Below are positions 30,246 to 40,490 of a stretch of DNA of 64,000 nucleotides, in pieces (the stretch's first letter is position 1; every line of letters begins with the position of its first letter). The position numbers and the translations under genes are program-made. The stretch covers positions 1 to 64,000 of the forward strand of contig JAUSMA010000021.1 in NCBI GenBank assembly GCA_030645475.1, given 5' to 3'. The stretch comes from Nitrospirota bacterium. Its GTDB lineage: Bacteria; Nitrospirota; Nitrospiria; Nitrospirales; Nitrospiraceae. The notes beneath the pieces were generated by a model. That model worked only from the letters and a program-made list of their open reading frames with translations, had not been told where the DNA came from and did no database searches.

Positions 30246-30938
30246 CTAGGGGTGTTTGAGCTCTTCGAGCGAAAACTGCTTGGGCAGCATCACCGGAATC
30301 ACGATGCCGATGGGATCGCCCCGCTTAATGGTCGTCGGCTTCGTGAGTTGCAGAAGGAAATTCGCCGTGAACGCGTCATAGTCCTGAAGCCAGTCGTACA
30401 TATTCGGCGTACGTTTATACTCTTGGGTCTTAATCCCCTCCCATACAAAAAATGTCCGATCGGGATAATGATAGAAATGGTTCGGCACGTCCTTCATCAT
30501 CAAGCCCACCTGCTTGGGATAGTAGAACCGGATGCCGCAGCAGAGCTTGGGATACCCGCTATTTAAAATGAGATCGACATAGGTCCCTGAAAACGACTTG
30601 TAGCCCAGGATTCGCTCTTCCGGCAAAATCGGCGGGGCCTGCCACTTGACCCCATCGGTCGTTCGGCGAATCTTACAGTCAGCGGGAGACCGAATGAGCC
30701 ACCCGTACTGCCCCACCGTTCGCACTGGTCCACAATCATCAGGAAGCACCTTGTAGCCCTCAACCGCCACCGTCCTCTGCTCGTTCAATGACATCCCGGA
30801 CAACAACGGCCGATGCGGCATGAAATCGAGCTTCAATCGCTCCGGCGCGAAGGCCGTCGAATACTCCCGCTCCCAATAGATGACGATCTTGTCGCTCGGC
30901 TCTTCGCCGTCGACCTGCTCTGGCGTCGGTTCGCTCAT
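30246..30938 (-). CDS. Conserved protein of unknown function (distantly DUF6065-like)
   Basis: A 230-residue soluble protein, no signal peptide or membrane segment. Segments YGWLIRSPADCKIRR, GIRFYYPKQVGLMM and a late LTKPTTIKRGDPIGIVIPV resemble the pattern of DUF6065 proteins ('GW' core, then 'KG-P---I-P'), but the match is weak and from memory. The gene lies 42 bases after the 593-residue gene, same strand, suggesting a pair. Function unknown. Confidence 0.6.
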   Translation of the reverse strand: MSEPTPEQVDGEEPSDKIVIYWEREYSTAFAPERLKLDFMPHRPLLSGMSLNEQRTVAVEGYKVLPDDCGPVRTVGQYGWLIRSPADCKIRRTTDGVKWQAPPILPEERILGYKSFSGTYVDLILNSGYPKLCCGIRFYYPKQVGLMMKDVPNHFYHYPDRTFFVWEGIKTQEYKRTPNMYDWLQDYDAFTANFLLQLTKPTTIKRGDPIGIVIPVMLPKQFSLEELKHP

Positions 30939-30980
30939 AGGGATAACCGTAATCGATCCATGACATGTAGTGCAAGCATG

Positions 30981-32762
30981 TTACACCTTCTTCATGTGGA
31001 ACAACGTCAGCCCTGCCTTGAGTGTGGCTCTCGGCAAGATCGTGCGATGCATCCGAAATGTGGGAAGCTGTTCGACCAGCTCTTCCCAACAGACCTGGAG
31101 TCCAACGGTCGGACCCTGTCGACCCAACTGTGCCGGACCAATGACGAAGGCATGGCCTCCTCCCCGAAGAGCCCGGCTGATCCCCTTCATATATTCGGCC
31201 AACCTAGCTGGTTGGTCGCCGCCCTCATAGGGTATCCAGTGATACAGCAAATCATAGGAGTGAGAAGCCTCTTGCTCTTGCGGTCCTTCGGTCGAAACGA
31301 ATCGGATGTGTGAGAGCCAATCCCACCGCTGCAACTCGGCACAAACGCTCCAGAGCTGTTGTGCTTGTTTTTGAGCAAGCGCGGCATCATACATCCGCAC
31401 GGTATAGTCTCTTGGCCGATCAAACATCATGCAGGTCGCGATCACGGCGTCGCCGTTGTCGATAAGGACACGCCCGGCATGCGAAAGCGCCGCGCCAATT
31501 TCCCTGTCCTGCTCACCAAGATCTTGTAGATAATCCGCCACAAACGGTTGTGCCGCACGTTCACCGATTTCAGATTCGTCTTCCGGATAGAGCAGCACTG
31601 CGCCATAGGCTTTGGATGGGGGGATGAACGGAACTCCCTGGACAAAGACCGACCGCCAATCGACCGGGCTCATGGCCACAGGCGCGCCAGTCTGGTCCTG
31701 GCTCCCCGGCGGCAAGGTCATGGCCAACGTGGTCGCACGATCACGATCCTTCAGGATGATATGCGTTCCGGCAATTGCGGCACTCCGGTCACAGTGGGCA
31801 AACCGACGGCCCTTCGAGCTCAGATAGGATAGCCCGGAGGAATCTGCCGCCACGGTCACCTTGCGCAACAAGCCGTCTTGGAATGTCAGACAAGCCTCCG
31901 CTCGTTGATCAAAATATCGAGTCGGCGGTTTCCCAGCGGGCAGCCAACTGACTTGATTGGACCGCTCAGGATTCATAAAGAGCGTGAACGGATGGCTCCC
32001 CCCAGGTGCCTGCGGGGTAAAGAAACTACTAAACAAACCAAAGGCCGCTTCCGACGGATAGGTCGGAATCCCCCGATATCGCAAGGGGCGTGGAGTTGCA
32101 CGCTTCTCGTTCTGATCGTCATACAGTCCGCGTATCAATTCAAACACGGCAGACCCTGTTCCCGGCAGCAGTGACTTGAAGAGTTCGACGACCGGCAAAA
32201 AATCAATAGATGCCCAATTCATCGCTCCCATGCAGGACATAAAACGAGCTCGTCCGAAGTCCCCATCCTGAAGGACATAGAAGGCATCTTTTCGTTGACG
32301 AATCGTTGCCCGACCGGTCGGCCCGATCACAAGATCCTCATCCCGGTAAAAAAATCTGACTTCTTCGATCGGGACCCGAAGAGCCTGCGCGGCCATCGCT
32401 CGCAGATCGTCAGCCGTCAGCCGCTGCCAACCGGGCTTACTGGCAAGATTGAGGTTGGTTTCATTTACCAACCCAGCCGGCTTCAACCCCACCCATTGTC
32501 CCCAATCTAAACGGATTCGAGCACGGAGCAGAACCACCGCGCCTGCGGCATCCGTCCCCCACTCGCATTCATGTAACAGGTGTCCATCCGGATCGGTTGC
32601 CAGAAACCGGCGACCGTCCTGGCGATAGAAGACAAGATGCCCGGTGGGCTGGCGGACGACTCGTCCTCCCGCCTGTTCGAGATCCTCTGCAAAGGGAAGA
32701 TTGACTGGAAAGTGAAGGTGACCGGACGTTCTCAGTGCGAGAGAGAGTGGATCGGAAGACAT
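30981..32762 (-). CDS. Large protein of unknown function, with possible methyltransferase-like C-terminus
   Basis: A 593-residue soluble protein. Most of it I do not recognise: a beta-rich first half (GHLHFPVNLPFAEDLEQAGG, LRARIRLDWGQWVGLKPAG) and a middle with FMNPERSNQVSWLPAGK. The last 130 residues contain IRFVSTEG, YDLLYHWIPYEGGDQPARL and ISRALRGGGHAFVIGPAQL, which resembles a class I methyltransferase with a degenerate cofactor site. Its ATG directly abuts the proA stop codon, so it is co-transcribed with proA and followed by the 230-residue gene. Confidence 0.6.
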   Translation of the reverse strand: MSSDPLSLALRTSGHLHFPVNLPFAEDLEQAGGRVVRQPTGHLVFYRQDGRRFLATDPDGHLLHECEWGTDAAGAVVLLRARIRLDWGQWVGLKPAGLVNETNLNLASKPGWQRLTADDLRAMAAQALRVPIEEVRFFYRDEDLVIGPTGRATIRQRKDAFYVLQDGDFGRARFMSCMGAMNWASIDFLPVVELFKSLLPGTGSAVFELIRGLYDDQNEKRATPRPLRYRGIPTYPSEAAFGLFSSFFTPQAPGGSHPFTLFMNPERSNQVSWLPAGKPPTRYFDQRAEACLTFQDGLLRKVTVAADSSGLSYLSSKGRRFAHCDRSAAIAGTHIILKDRDRATTLAMTLPPGSQDQTGAPVAMSPVDWRSVFVQGVPFIPPSKAYGAVLLYPEDESEIGERAAQPFVADYLQDLGEQDREIGAALSHAGRVLIDNGDAVIATCMMFDRPRDYTVRMYDAALAQKQAQQLWSVCAELQRWDWLSHIRFVSTEGPQEQEASHSYDLLYHWIPYEGGDQPARLAEYMKGISRALRGGGHAFVIGPAQLGRQGPTVGLQVCWEELVEQLPTFRMHRTILPRATLKAGLTLFHMKKV

Positions 32763-34103
<1,341 letters not shown>

Positions 34104-34241
34104 AAAAAAGACTGATCCCTTGTGACGTGAGAGCTGGGATAGGATACAGCGGGAGTTTCGACGCGGTCAAGGCAGCCATTGTAGGCCGTTTTCCCTTCGG
34201 AATAGACCAGGGAAAACGACCCCTCGCGCCAGAACCAACAC

Positions 34242-35246
34242 TTAGATCACTTTCTTAAAGTATTCGATCGTCCGAAGGAGGGCCTCGTCGAGCTCTACTT
34301 GAGGCTCCCATTTCAGGAGACTGCGCGCCCGTGAAATATCGGGCCGTCTGACTTTTGGGTCATCGGCAGGCAAAGGGTTGTACGTGATGTGGCTCGATGA
34401 TCGGGTGAGCTTCAAGACCAATTTTGCGATCTCCAACACGGTCAATTCACGCGGATTTCCAATATTCACAGGGTCGTGCATACTGGAGTCATCCTCGCCT
34501 TCTTTCTGCCTGAGCAGAAACTTTCGGTCCGTCCGTTGCTCGACCGTCTTGTCTGAATCCAGCATGAGCAATGAGGTAATGCCGCGGACCAGGTCCTCGA
34601 CATAGCAGAAGCTCCTGGTCTGGGACCCATCGCCGAATACACTGAGCGGTTTTCCCTGGAGTGCCTGAACGATAAAATTAGACACAACCCGGCCATCGTG
34701 CGGGCGCATGCGTGGACCGAACGTATTAAAAATACGCACAATCCTCGTATCGACGCCGTGATAGCGATGAAACGCCATGGTCATCGCCTCGGCAAACCGT
34801 TTAGCTTCATCGTAGACCCCACGTGGACTAATGGGATTCACATTCCCCCAGTACGTTTCCGGTTGGGGGTTCACGAGGGGATCGCCATAGACTTCCGATG
34901 TGCTGGCAAGGATAAATCGCGCGCCTTTTGCTCGTGCCAACCCCAGCACTTTATGCGTCCCCATCGCCCCGACCTTCATCGTGGCAATCGGAAACTCCAT
35001 ATAGTCTTGCGGACTGGCAGGCGAGGCAAAATGCATGACGGCATCCAATGCCCCCTCGACATGAAGATAGTCGCACACGTCGTACTTAATGAAGGAAAAC
35101 CGTTCGTGCCCAAGCAAATGGGCAATGTTCTCCATCCGTCCCGTCAGGAGGTTGTCCATGCAGATGACGGAATGTCCGCCTTGCAGCAGCAAGTCGGAAA
35201 GATGGCTCCCGAGGAACCCAGCTCCACCTGTAATAAGGATACGCAT
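34242..35246 (-). CDS. UDP-glucuronate decarboxylase-like sugar epimerase/dehydratase
   Basis: A 334-residue short-chain dehydrogenase-fold enzyme. [15 protein letters not shown] binds NAD, and the Tyr/Lys pair is Y145 and K149 in YDEAKR with STSEVYGDP before it. [15 protein letters not shown] and [14 protein letters not shown] closely follow UDP-xylose synthases (UXS). An insertion of about 25 acidic residues (231-257) is inconsistent with the compact family form. Likely supplies a UDP-pentose for envelope glycans. It is a single gene between proA and the pilus locus. Confidence 0.88.
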   Translation of the reverse strand: MRILITGGAGFLGSHLSDLLLQGGHSVICMDNLLTGRMENIAHLLGHERFSFIKYDVCDYLHVEGALDAVMHFASPASPQDYMEFPIATMKVGAMGTHKVLGLARAKGARFILASTSEVYGDPLVNPQPETYWGNVNPISPRGVYDEAKRFAEAMTMAFHRYHGVDTRIVRIFNTFGPRMRPHDGRVVSNFIVQALQGKPLSVFGDGSQTRSFCYVEDLVRGITSLLMLDSDKTVEQRTDRKFLLRQKEGEDDSSMHDPVNIGNPRELTVLEIAKLVLKLTRSSSHITYNPLPADDPKVRRPDISRARSLLKWEPQVELDEALLRTIEYFKKVI

Positions 35247-35326
35247 ACGATGACGCCTCTTTTACGCTTCTCTCGTTATGAATACCATAACATTTTCAGG
35301 AATCGCTACAGGGATGCTGGCAGGGA

Positions 35327-35932
35327 TTATGGATTCATGCTCGGCTGCCCCTGAGTTGACGGGGAAACTGACGTGCCGACGCCGGCTATGTTCGAGGATC
35401 CCGTCGCTGATGGCACCACCGCACCAGGCGCAGCCCCTTGTGGCACGTTCGGAGCGGATGAGGGATTCGGATGTTGGAAGACCCAATCATGATAAGTGGT
35501 TCGTCCTTCAAAATGCCGGACAGCAAGGGGAAAGTCATGCTGCCGGAATGGCTTTGCGTAACTCTTACTCCGCACACCCATGATACCGCCTGTCGGGGCC
35601 AGGAGATATTCCCACTCCCCATGCCCCATCGGATCAAGATAGACCTTGCGTAAAAACGGTTTGGGCAATCTCGTGAGTTCCGCCAATGTCTGGGGATAGA
35701 CCTCCCCCGGCATCACACGGCCCGCCTTTACCGTCGCGGAATAGAATGCGAGGGCATTCTGAATCTCAATTCCTTTGGCCAACAGGTCCGCCTCAAGTTC
35801 CCGCTGGACGATGACCTTCCATTGTTTTGCTGCCGCAGTCGTGGCAATGCCGATCAAGACGATCGCAAACATGAGCATGAGGTAGGTCACACCTTGCTCG
35901 CAGATAACTCGTCGCTGAGGGCTGATACGCAT
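35327..35932 (-). CDS. Pseudopilin-like protein at the end of the pilus locus
   Basis: A 201-residue protein with a type IV prepilin-like start: ICEQGVTYLMLMFAIVLIGIA gives a hydrophobic helix that could follow a cleaved leader before E. The globular part contains LTRLPKPFLRKVYLDPMGHGEWEYLL, the loop typical of GspG-like pseudopilins. The C-terminal 40 residues are proline/serine-rich. Last gene of the 11-gene minus-strand cluster that starts with the secretin. Confidence 0.7.
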   Translation of the reverse strand: MRISPQRRVICEQGVTYLMLMFAIVLIGIATTAAAKQWKVIVQRELEADLLAKGIEIQNALAFYSATVKAGRVMPGEVYPQTLAELTRLPKPFLRKVYLDPMGHGEWEYLLAPTGGIMGVRSKSYAKPFRQHDFPLAVRHFEGRTTYHDWVFQHPNPSSAPNVPQGAAPGAVVPSATGSSNIAGVGTSVSPSTQGQPSMNP

Positions 35933-35939
35933 AGAACCG

Positions 35940-36524
35940 TTAGGGCTGTATCGGAGCTTCCTCTGAGAGCAAGACCGTATACTCGAGTCGTGACGGACGA
36001 TCTTGCAACGTCACACTCTCTTGCGTGATGGCCTTCACCAGAACATGATTCTCTACAGTTTCTCCGATCCTGACGACATGGAGATCGTCATTCCTCCTGA
36101 GTACAGCCATCTGACCGGTTTTTCGCCACGCGTCCTCCATCCGCACAAACCCGAGATAGTGGAACTGTCCTAATTCATCAAGGACGGCCTGTTGGCGCAG
36201 CGCCTGCTCCGACCGAGGATCAGGCTCAGACTGGTGTGCACTGGCCGCCTCTGAATCATTGCGGCGAGGCGGGGCAAAGATATTACGTGGCGTCGTGAAC
36301 GTCATCTCTCGTTGCGTCCTTGTCGCGGCAAGAAGGTCAAGCTGCACGTGCACCCTATCGACTCCTCCACGAGGTGCCAGCGGCCTGGACGCAGGGCCCG
36401 TCATATTTGCCAGTGGCACACGCACGGGTTCTTCGACAGCCAGCCATTGCCAGGCAACAATGCCACCCCACAATAGGCCGAGCACGGCCAACGCCATCAC
36501 TTTTTTTCGATTCGTCATCATCAT
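35940..36524 (-). CDS. PilP/GspC-like periplasmic protein
   Basis: A 194-residue protein with one N-terminal transmembrane helix (VMALAVLGLLWGGIVAWQWL), a proline-rich linker and a C-terminal domain (HYLGFVRMEDAWRKTGQMAVLRRNDDLHVVRIGETV) resembling the HR/PilP beta-domain that docks onto the secretin. Position directly after the PilO-like gene supports this. No sequence beyond the fold pattern is diagnostic. Confidence 0.65.
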   Translation of the reverse strand: MMMTNRKKVMALAVLGLLWGGIVAWQWLAVEEPVRVPLANMTGPASRPLAPRGGVDRVHVQLDLLAATRTQREMTFTTPRNIFAPPRRNDSEAASAHQSEPDPRSEQALRQQAVLDELGQFHYLGFVRMEDAWRKTGQMAVLRRNDDLHVVRIGETVENHVLVKAITQESVTLQDRPSRLEYTVLLSEEAPIQP

Positions 36525-36533
36525 GTCTCGACG

Positions 36534-37094
36534 CTACTGAACCGTGGCCTTGGCAGGCTCGCCACGAAGGTACGTGGCAATCTTAATGTTGAAAGTCAAC
36601 GTCTGGTCCTGCTGGGCGCCTGAGCGTACAAGCTCCAAATCCTCAATGTATATCAACTCCTCGGCCGTCTCCAGGTCATAGAGAAACCGGCGGAGATCCT
36701 CGTAGCGACCGGTCATCGTGCCTTGAAGCACACCCTTACTCGTATGGGCCACCGGCGTGGATTCAGTCTTATAGGAGAGCGCGGGAAGGATCACCCGATC
36801 ACGCTTGGCCTCCTCAGTAATGCCCAGCGCCAAGGGAGCAAAGTCTCGTTCACCAGGCAAGACAGACCACACTTGCGCAAGATCCTTCCGCGCTTTCTGA
36901 GCGTCCTTATGGAAGATATACTCTTGATGGGCGTTGCTCCATTCACGTTCCAATTTGGCCCGACTCTGTTCCGCCCCATCAATCCCCACCGTGCACGTCG
37001 CCCACAATACTCCGGTCAGCAGCAACACCAACGCGAGCCACGGAATCAAAATCCCATAGGGTTTTCGCAGCTGTTGGAGAATAAAATCCATCAT
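36534..37094 (-). CDS. PilO-like inner-membrane assembly protein
   Basis: 186 residues: one N-terminal transmembrane helix (LIPWLALVLLLTGVLWATCT), a coiled coil (about 40-75), and a ferredoxin-like C-terminal domain. The order PilM-PilN-PilO-PilP is kept. It is expected to form a heterodimer with the PilN-like protein. Confidence 0.7.
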   Translation of the reverse strand: MMDFILQQLRKPYGILIPWLALVLLLTGVLWATCTVGIDGAEQSRAKLEREWSNAHQEYIFHKDAQKARKDLAQVWSVLPGERDFAPLALGITEEAKRDRVILPALSYKTESTPVAHTSKGVLQGTMTGRYEDLRRFLYDLETAEELIYIEDLELVRSGAQQDQTLTFNIKIATYLRGEPAKATVQ

Positions 37095-37100
37095 GTAGCT

Positions 37101-37730
37101 CTAGGCGCCAGGTTGCCGATAGTGCAACGTCAGGTCAAACTCAACCAAACCATCCTGTCCTACCCGATGTTGGCCCAGCACAGGATCGCGAAACACGGCG
37201 TGATCCTGCAAGGTAACCGTCAACGCGGTGACATCTTCAACCGTCACCGCCAACCCAGTCATGTGGACGACCGCGCTCCCGGGATCCAGTCGTATACTCT
37301 GAATCGACACATGCGGGGGGATCGCAGTTTCAAGAGCGGACAAAAACTGTGTCCAGGAAAAATGCCGTTTAGTGAGCAACTGGTTCGCTAAACTGACCTC
37401 TACCGGTAACTGTTGCAATGACGGCCCTGAGAGATCAAGGCCTTCCCGCTGGGCCTCGGCAAGAAGCTGATGATCTTGCACACGAACATGATCGAGGCGA
37501 TCTTGCAAGTCCTGCCGATCGTGCATCGCGATCACTGTCTGGCTCACACTCCAAAGAATTGCCCCCCCCAGGATCCAGCTGAGCGCAACCAGCACGACTC
37601 GTGTCGGCGCAAGATACCAACGGTATCGGCTGCTCAGTTCGATCTGAAAATACCGTGTGCCTCCTGGCTTCACCAGGACGCTGTTCACCCTGCCTGCGAA
37701 CACCCGAAAGAATTTTCGCCCAGAAGCCAT
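37101..37730 (-). CDS. PilN-like inner-membrane assembly protein
   Basis: 209 residues: one transmembrane helix near 45-70 (VVLVALSWILGGAILWSVSQ), preceded by a basic cytoplasmic part, then a coiled coil (about 70-100) and a periplasmic domain with FSWTQFLSALETAIPPHVSIQSI. The last pattern is typical of PilN/GspL-type proteins. Six bases separate it from the PilO-like gene. Confidence 0.72.
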   Translation of the reverse strand: MASGRKFFRVFAGRVNSVLVKPGGTRYFQIELSSRYRWYLAPTRVVLVALSWILGGAILWSVSQTVIAMHDRQDLQDRLDHVRVQDHQLLAEAQREGLDLSGPSLQQLPVEVSLANQLLTKRHFSWTQFLSALETAIPPHVSIQSIRLDPGSAVVHMTGLAVTVEDVTALTVTLQDHAVFRDPVLGQHRVGQDGLVEFDLTLHYRQPGA

Positions 37731-37733
37731 CGC

Positions 37734-38735
37734 CTACATCACCCCCGCCACGGCAGAGAGCGTCGCCCATGACCTGCTCCCCCCATCGTGAATCCAGCCC
37801 AACCGCTCGACTGCTTTCCAATCCAAACTCTCAGTCGACAGACCGAGTTCGCGAGTCAACGCCTCTTCAAGCGTCGGAAATGGGCTATCGCTGGCAAGCA
37901 CAACCTCCGCCACGTTCAGGCCTGGGTGATGCTCGCCACAGGCACGAAGTGACGCGGCACATTCCTCAACGATGTTGTTGGCCACGTCGGAACCAGGATC
38001 TTCTTCGCCTGCAAAACATTCAACGCTCAACCGCTTGGTCCGAACAAATACCAATCGGCCCTCCTGCAGCACAAAACAGGTCAATCCGCCATCCGATACA
38101 CTGACCCAGAGCAAATCACGGCCCGCCCGTTTCCGCCCGCCTGCGGCTTTCAACCAGAGATTGAATAGACGAAAGCTGGCCACGCCGACTTCCTGCGGAA
38201 GCAAGCCGGCCGACTCACAGAGGGACTCATATTGCCTCAAGATGGTTTCTTGTATCGCCACGACGAGCACCACATGGGAACGTTGGTCTCCTGCGCCATA
38301 TGAGGGGAAGCCCTGCCAGACAATCTTGGCTCCAGCCAAAGGCACCAGCTGCTCCTGCCCTACGCGCCAACGAATCAGCGCCTCTTGCTCTTCCGCCTGA
38401 GCCGGGAATTGGTCCAACTGCAACACCGTCGTGCGCACCGATAGATCCGGCAACAGCAACACAATCGGATGTGGAACGTTTGGCAACCACACGCGCCCTG
38501 CAAACCGAACGTCTCGACTTGGTCCTGCCAACGACCGAAGACGGGTTTCTACCGCAGACAGGTCTGTCAGATTCAGATCCATGGGGGATAGCTTGATGGC
38601 CCCGTTCGGTATCGGCGAGAGAGCACAGCGGTAACGATATCGCCCTCGCCAGGTGCGGACCGCCTCTCCCCAAGCGAGCGTCTGCGCGCCTATTTTCAAG
38701 CAATGCCGCGGACGATTAGGAGCAAGTCCCCACAT
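37734..38735 (-). CDS. PilM-like actin-fold protein
   Basis: A 333-residue soluble protein, no membrane segment. The N-terminus CLKIGAQTLAWGEAVR and the segment VSVSDGGLTCFVLQEGRLVFV resemble PilM/GspL cytoplasmic domains, which recruit the PilN cytoplasmic tail. Start ATG 38735 has GAAGG upstream; a GTG one codon earlier abuts the stop of the ATPase gene. It completes a PilM-N-O-P run. Confidence 0.7.
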   Translation of the reverse strand: MWGLAPNRPRHCLKIGAQTLAWGEAVRTWRGRYRYRCALSPIPNGAIKLSPMDLNLTDLSAVETRLRSLAGPSRDVRFAGRVWLPNVPHPIVLLLPDLSVRTTVLQLDQFPAQAEEQEALIRWRVGQEQLVPLAGAKIVWQGFPSYGAGDQRSHVVLVVAIQETILRQYESLCESAGLLPQEVGVASFRLFNLWLKAAGGRKRAGRDLLWVSVSDGGLTCFVLQEGRLVFVRTKRLSVECFAGEEDPGSDVANNIVEECAASLRACGEHHPGLNVAEVVLASDSPFPTLEEALTRELGLSTESLDWKAVERLGWIHDGGSRSWATLSAVAGVM

Positions 38736-38738
38736 CAC

Positions 38739-40466
38739 TTACCCTTCCTCACTGAACGTCACTCGATTGATCTCACGCAAGGTCGTAGAACCTTCCAGCA
38801 CCTTTCTGAGGGCGGACTGCCGCAACGTAATCATCCCACCGGTCACCGCACGATAGCGGATCTCGGAGAGGGGACGTTCGGCAAGAATCATTTCTTTGAT
38901 TTCGTCGTTCAGATCCAGAAACTCCGTGATGCATTTTCGTCCGCGATACCCAGTGCCATGGCATTCCTGGCACCCCTTGCCTTCATAAAACGGCACGTCT
39001 TTATATTCTTCGAAATCGAGGCCGGATTCTTCCGCCAGAGTTTGATCGAGCTTGACCTCCACGCGGCAGACGAGACACACCATGCGAACCAACCGCTGCG
39101 CCAGCACACAATTCAGCGCAGCCAAAAAGTTGTAGGCGTCGATTCCCATTGAAGCAAATCGCCCGATGACATCGAACACGTTGTTGGCGTGCACCGTCGT
39201 CAAGACCAAATGCCCCGTGAGCGACGATTGAATGGCGATTTGCGCGGTTTCCCCATCGCGGATTTCACCGACCATGATCTTGTCAGGATCATGACGCAAG
39301 ATGGATCGTAGCCCGCGTGCGAAGGTCAGGCCTTTCTTCTCATTCACGGGAATTTGCACGACCCCCGACAGTTGGTACTCGACCGGATCTTCGATCGTGA
39401 TCAACTTGTCGTCTTTAATATTCATCTCCGTAATCGCGGCATACAGCGTCGTCGTCTTACCGCTTCCGGTCGGACCGGTGACTAACACCATGCCGTAGGG
39501 CCGCGTGATCGCGCGCCGAAAACGCTTCAGATCTTCCGCGTTAAATCCCAGTCGTTCCAATCGCAACGTCGACACACCCGTCGTAATCGCTTCCCGATCG
39601 AGAATACGAATGACGACCGATTCACCAAACACGCTGGGAAGGATTGAGACACGAAAATCGACGGTCTTTCGCTCCAGCCGCATCCGGAAGCTTCCATCTT
39701 GCGGCACCCGCCGCTCGGCGATATCCAAATCAGACATCACTTTCAGTCGAGAGACCAACGGCGCATGGAGCCGGACATCGAGCGGTTCCATTGCCGGAAC
39801 GAGAATTCCATCAACCCGCAACTTCACCTTGGTCGCACGATCGGCCGCTTCAATGTGAATGTCGCTGGCCCGACGCTGCAACGCGCTCAGAAGAATCGAA
39901 TCCAGTAATTTGACGGCAGGACTTTGATCCTCTCCTGCGTGGTCCATCGTGAGGACTTCCTCTCCACGCTCATCCTCCTTCACCAGCACAGATCGATACT
40001 CGGCCTCGAGCTCACGAAGGGCTTGGCTGGAGCCTTCACTGCGTTCCAGGGACGCCAGGATCGAGCTTTTCGGACTCACGACCAAATCCAACGGACGGCC
40101 CAAGAGCAACTCCAGCTCATCCAATGCCAGGAGGTTCTGAGGGTCGGGAATGGCAACAGCTAAGCGGCCTTGATGCTCTGCAATCGGAATGAACGGATGC
40201 CGTTGCATGAGTTTCACCGACATGGAGTCGTAAAACGACTGGTCAACCCGAAACTCCGTCAGTAGATTGCAGGGCAAGTCAAACTGGGCCGCCAGTGCCC
40301 GCGCCAGCTGTTCTTCAGAAAGAAGCCCCTCGCTTACTAAGGTCTGACCGAGAGCTGCGGTCACGCCACCCAAGCGGGTGAGCACCTGGTCGAGCGTCGG
40401 CTTCGGCAGAATCCCCTGCCGCACAAGCACATCCGTAAGCGTGGGTCGAGTCACAGTCCGCGCCAT
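38739..40466 (-). CDS. GspE/PilB-family assembly ATPase
   Basis: A 575-residue AAA+ secretion ATPase. MshEN-like N-terminal domain (about 10-150); Walker A GPTGSGKTTT (331-340), Asp box EDPVEY, Walker B IMVGEIRD (397-404) and the His box LVLTTVHANNV. A four-cysteine zinc motif (C464, C467, C499, C502; MVCLVC and CQECHGTGY) is typical of PilB and GspE. Drives assembly of the pilin-like fibre. Start ATG 40466 chosen with AGGTG upstream. Confidence 0.9.
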   Translation of the reverse strand: MARTVTRPTLTDVLVRQGILPKPTLDQVLTRLGGVTAALGQTLVSEGLLSEEQLARALAAQFDLPCNLLTEFRVDQSFYDSMSVKLMQRHPFIPIAEHQGRLAVAIPDPQNLLALDELELLLGRPLDLVVSPKSSILASLERSEGSSQALRELEAEYRSVLVKEDERGEEVLTMDHAGEDQSPAVKLLDSILLSALQRRASDIHIEAADRATKVKLRVDGILVPAMEPLDVRLHAPLVSRLKVMSDLDIAERRVPQDGSFRMRLERKTVDFRVSILPSVFGESVVIRILDREAITTGVSTLRLERLGFNAEDLKRFRRAITRPYGMVLVTGPTGSGKTTTLYAAITEMNIKDDKLITIEDPVEYQLSGVVQIPVNEKKGLTFARGLRSILRHDPDKIMVGEIRDGETAQIAIQSSLTGHLVLTTVHANNVFDVIGRFASMGIDAYNFLAALNCVLAQRLVRMVCLVCRVEVKLDQTLAEESGLDFEEYKDVPFYEGKGCQECHGTGYRGRKCITEFLDLNDEIKEMILAERPLSEIRYRAVTGGMITLRQSALRKVLEGSTTLREINRVTFSEEG

Positions 40467-40490
40467 AATCACCTACTCACTCAAGTACAG

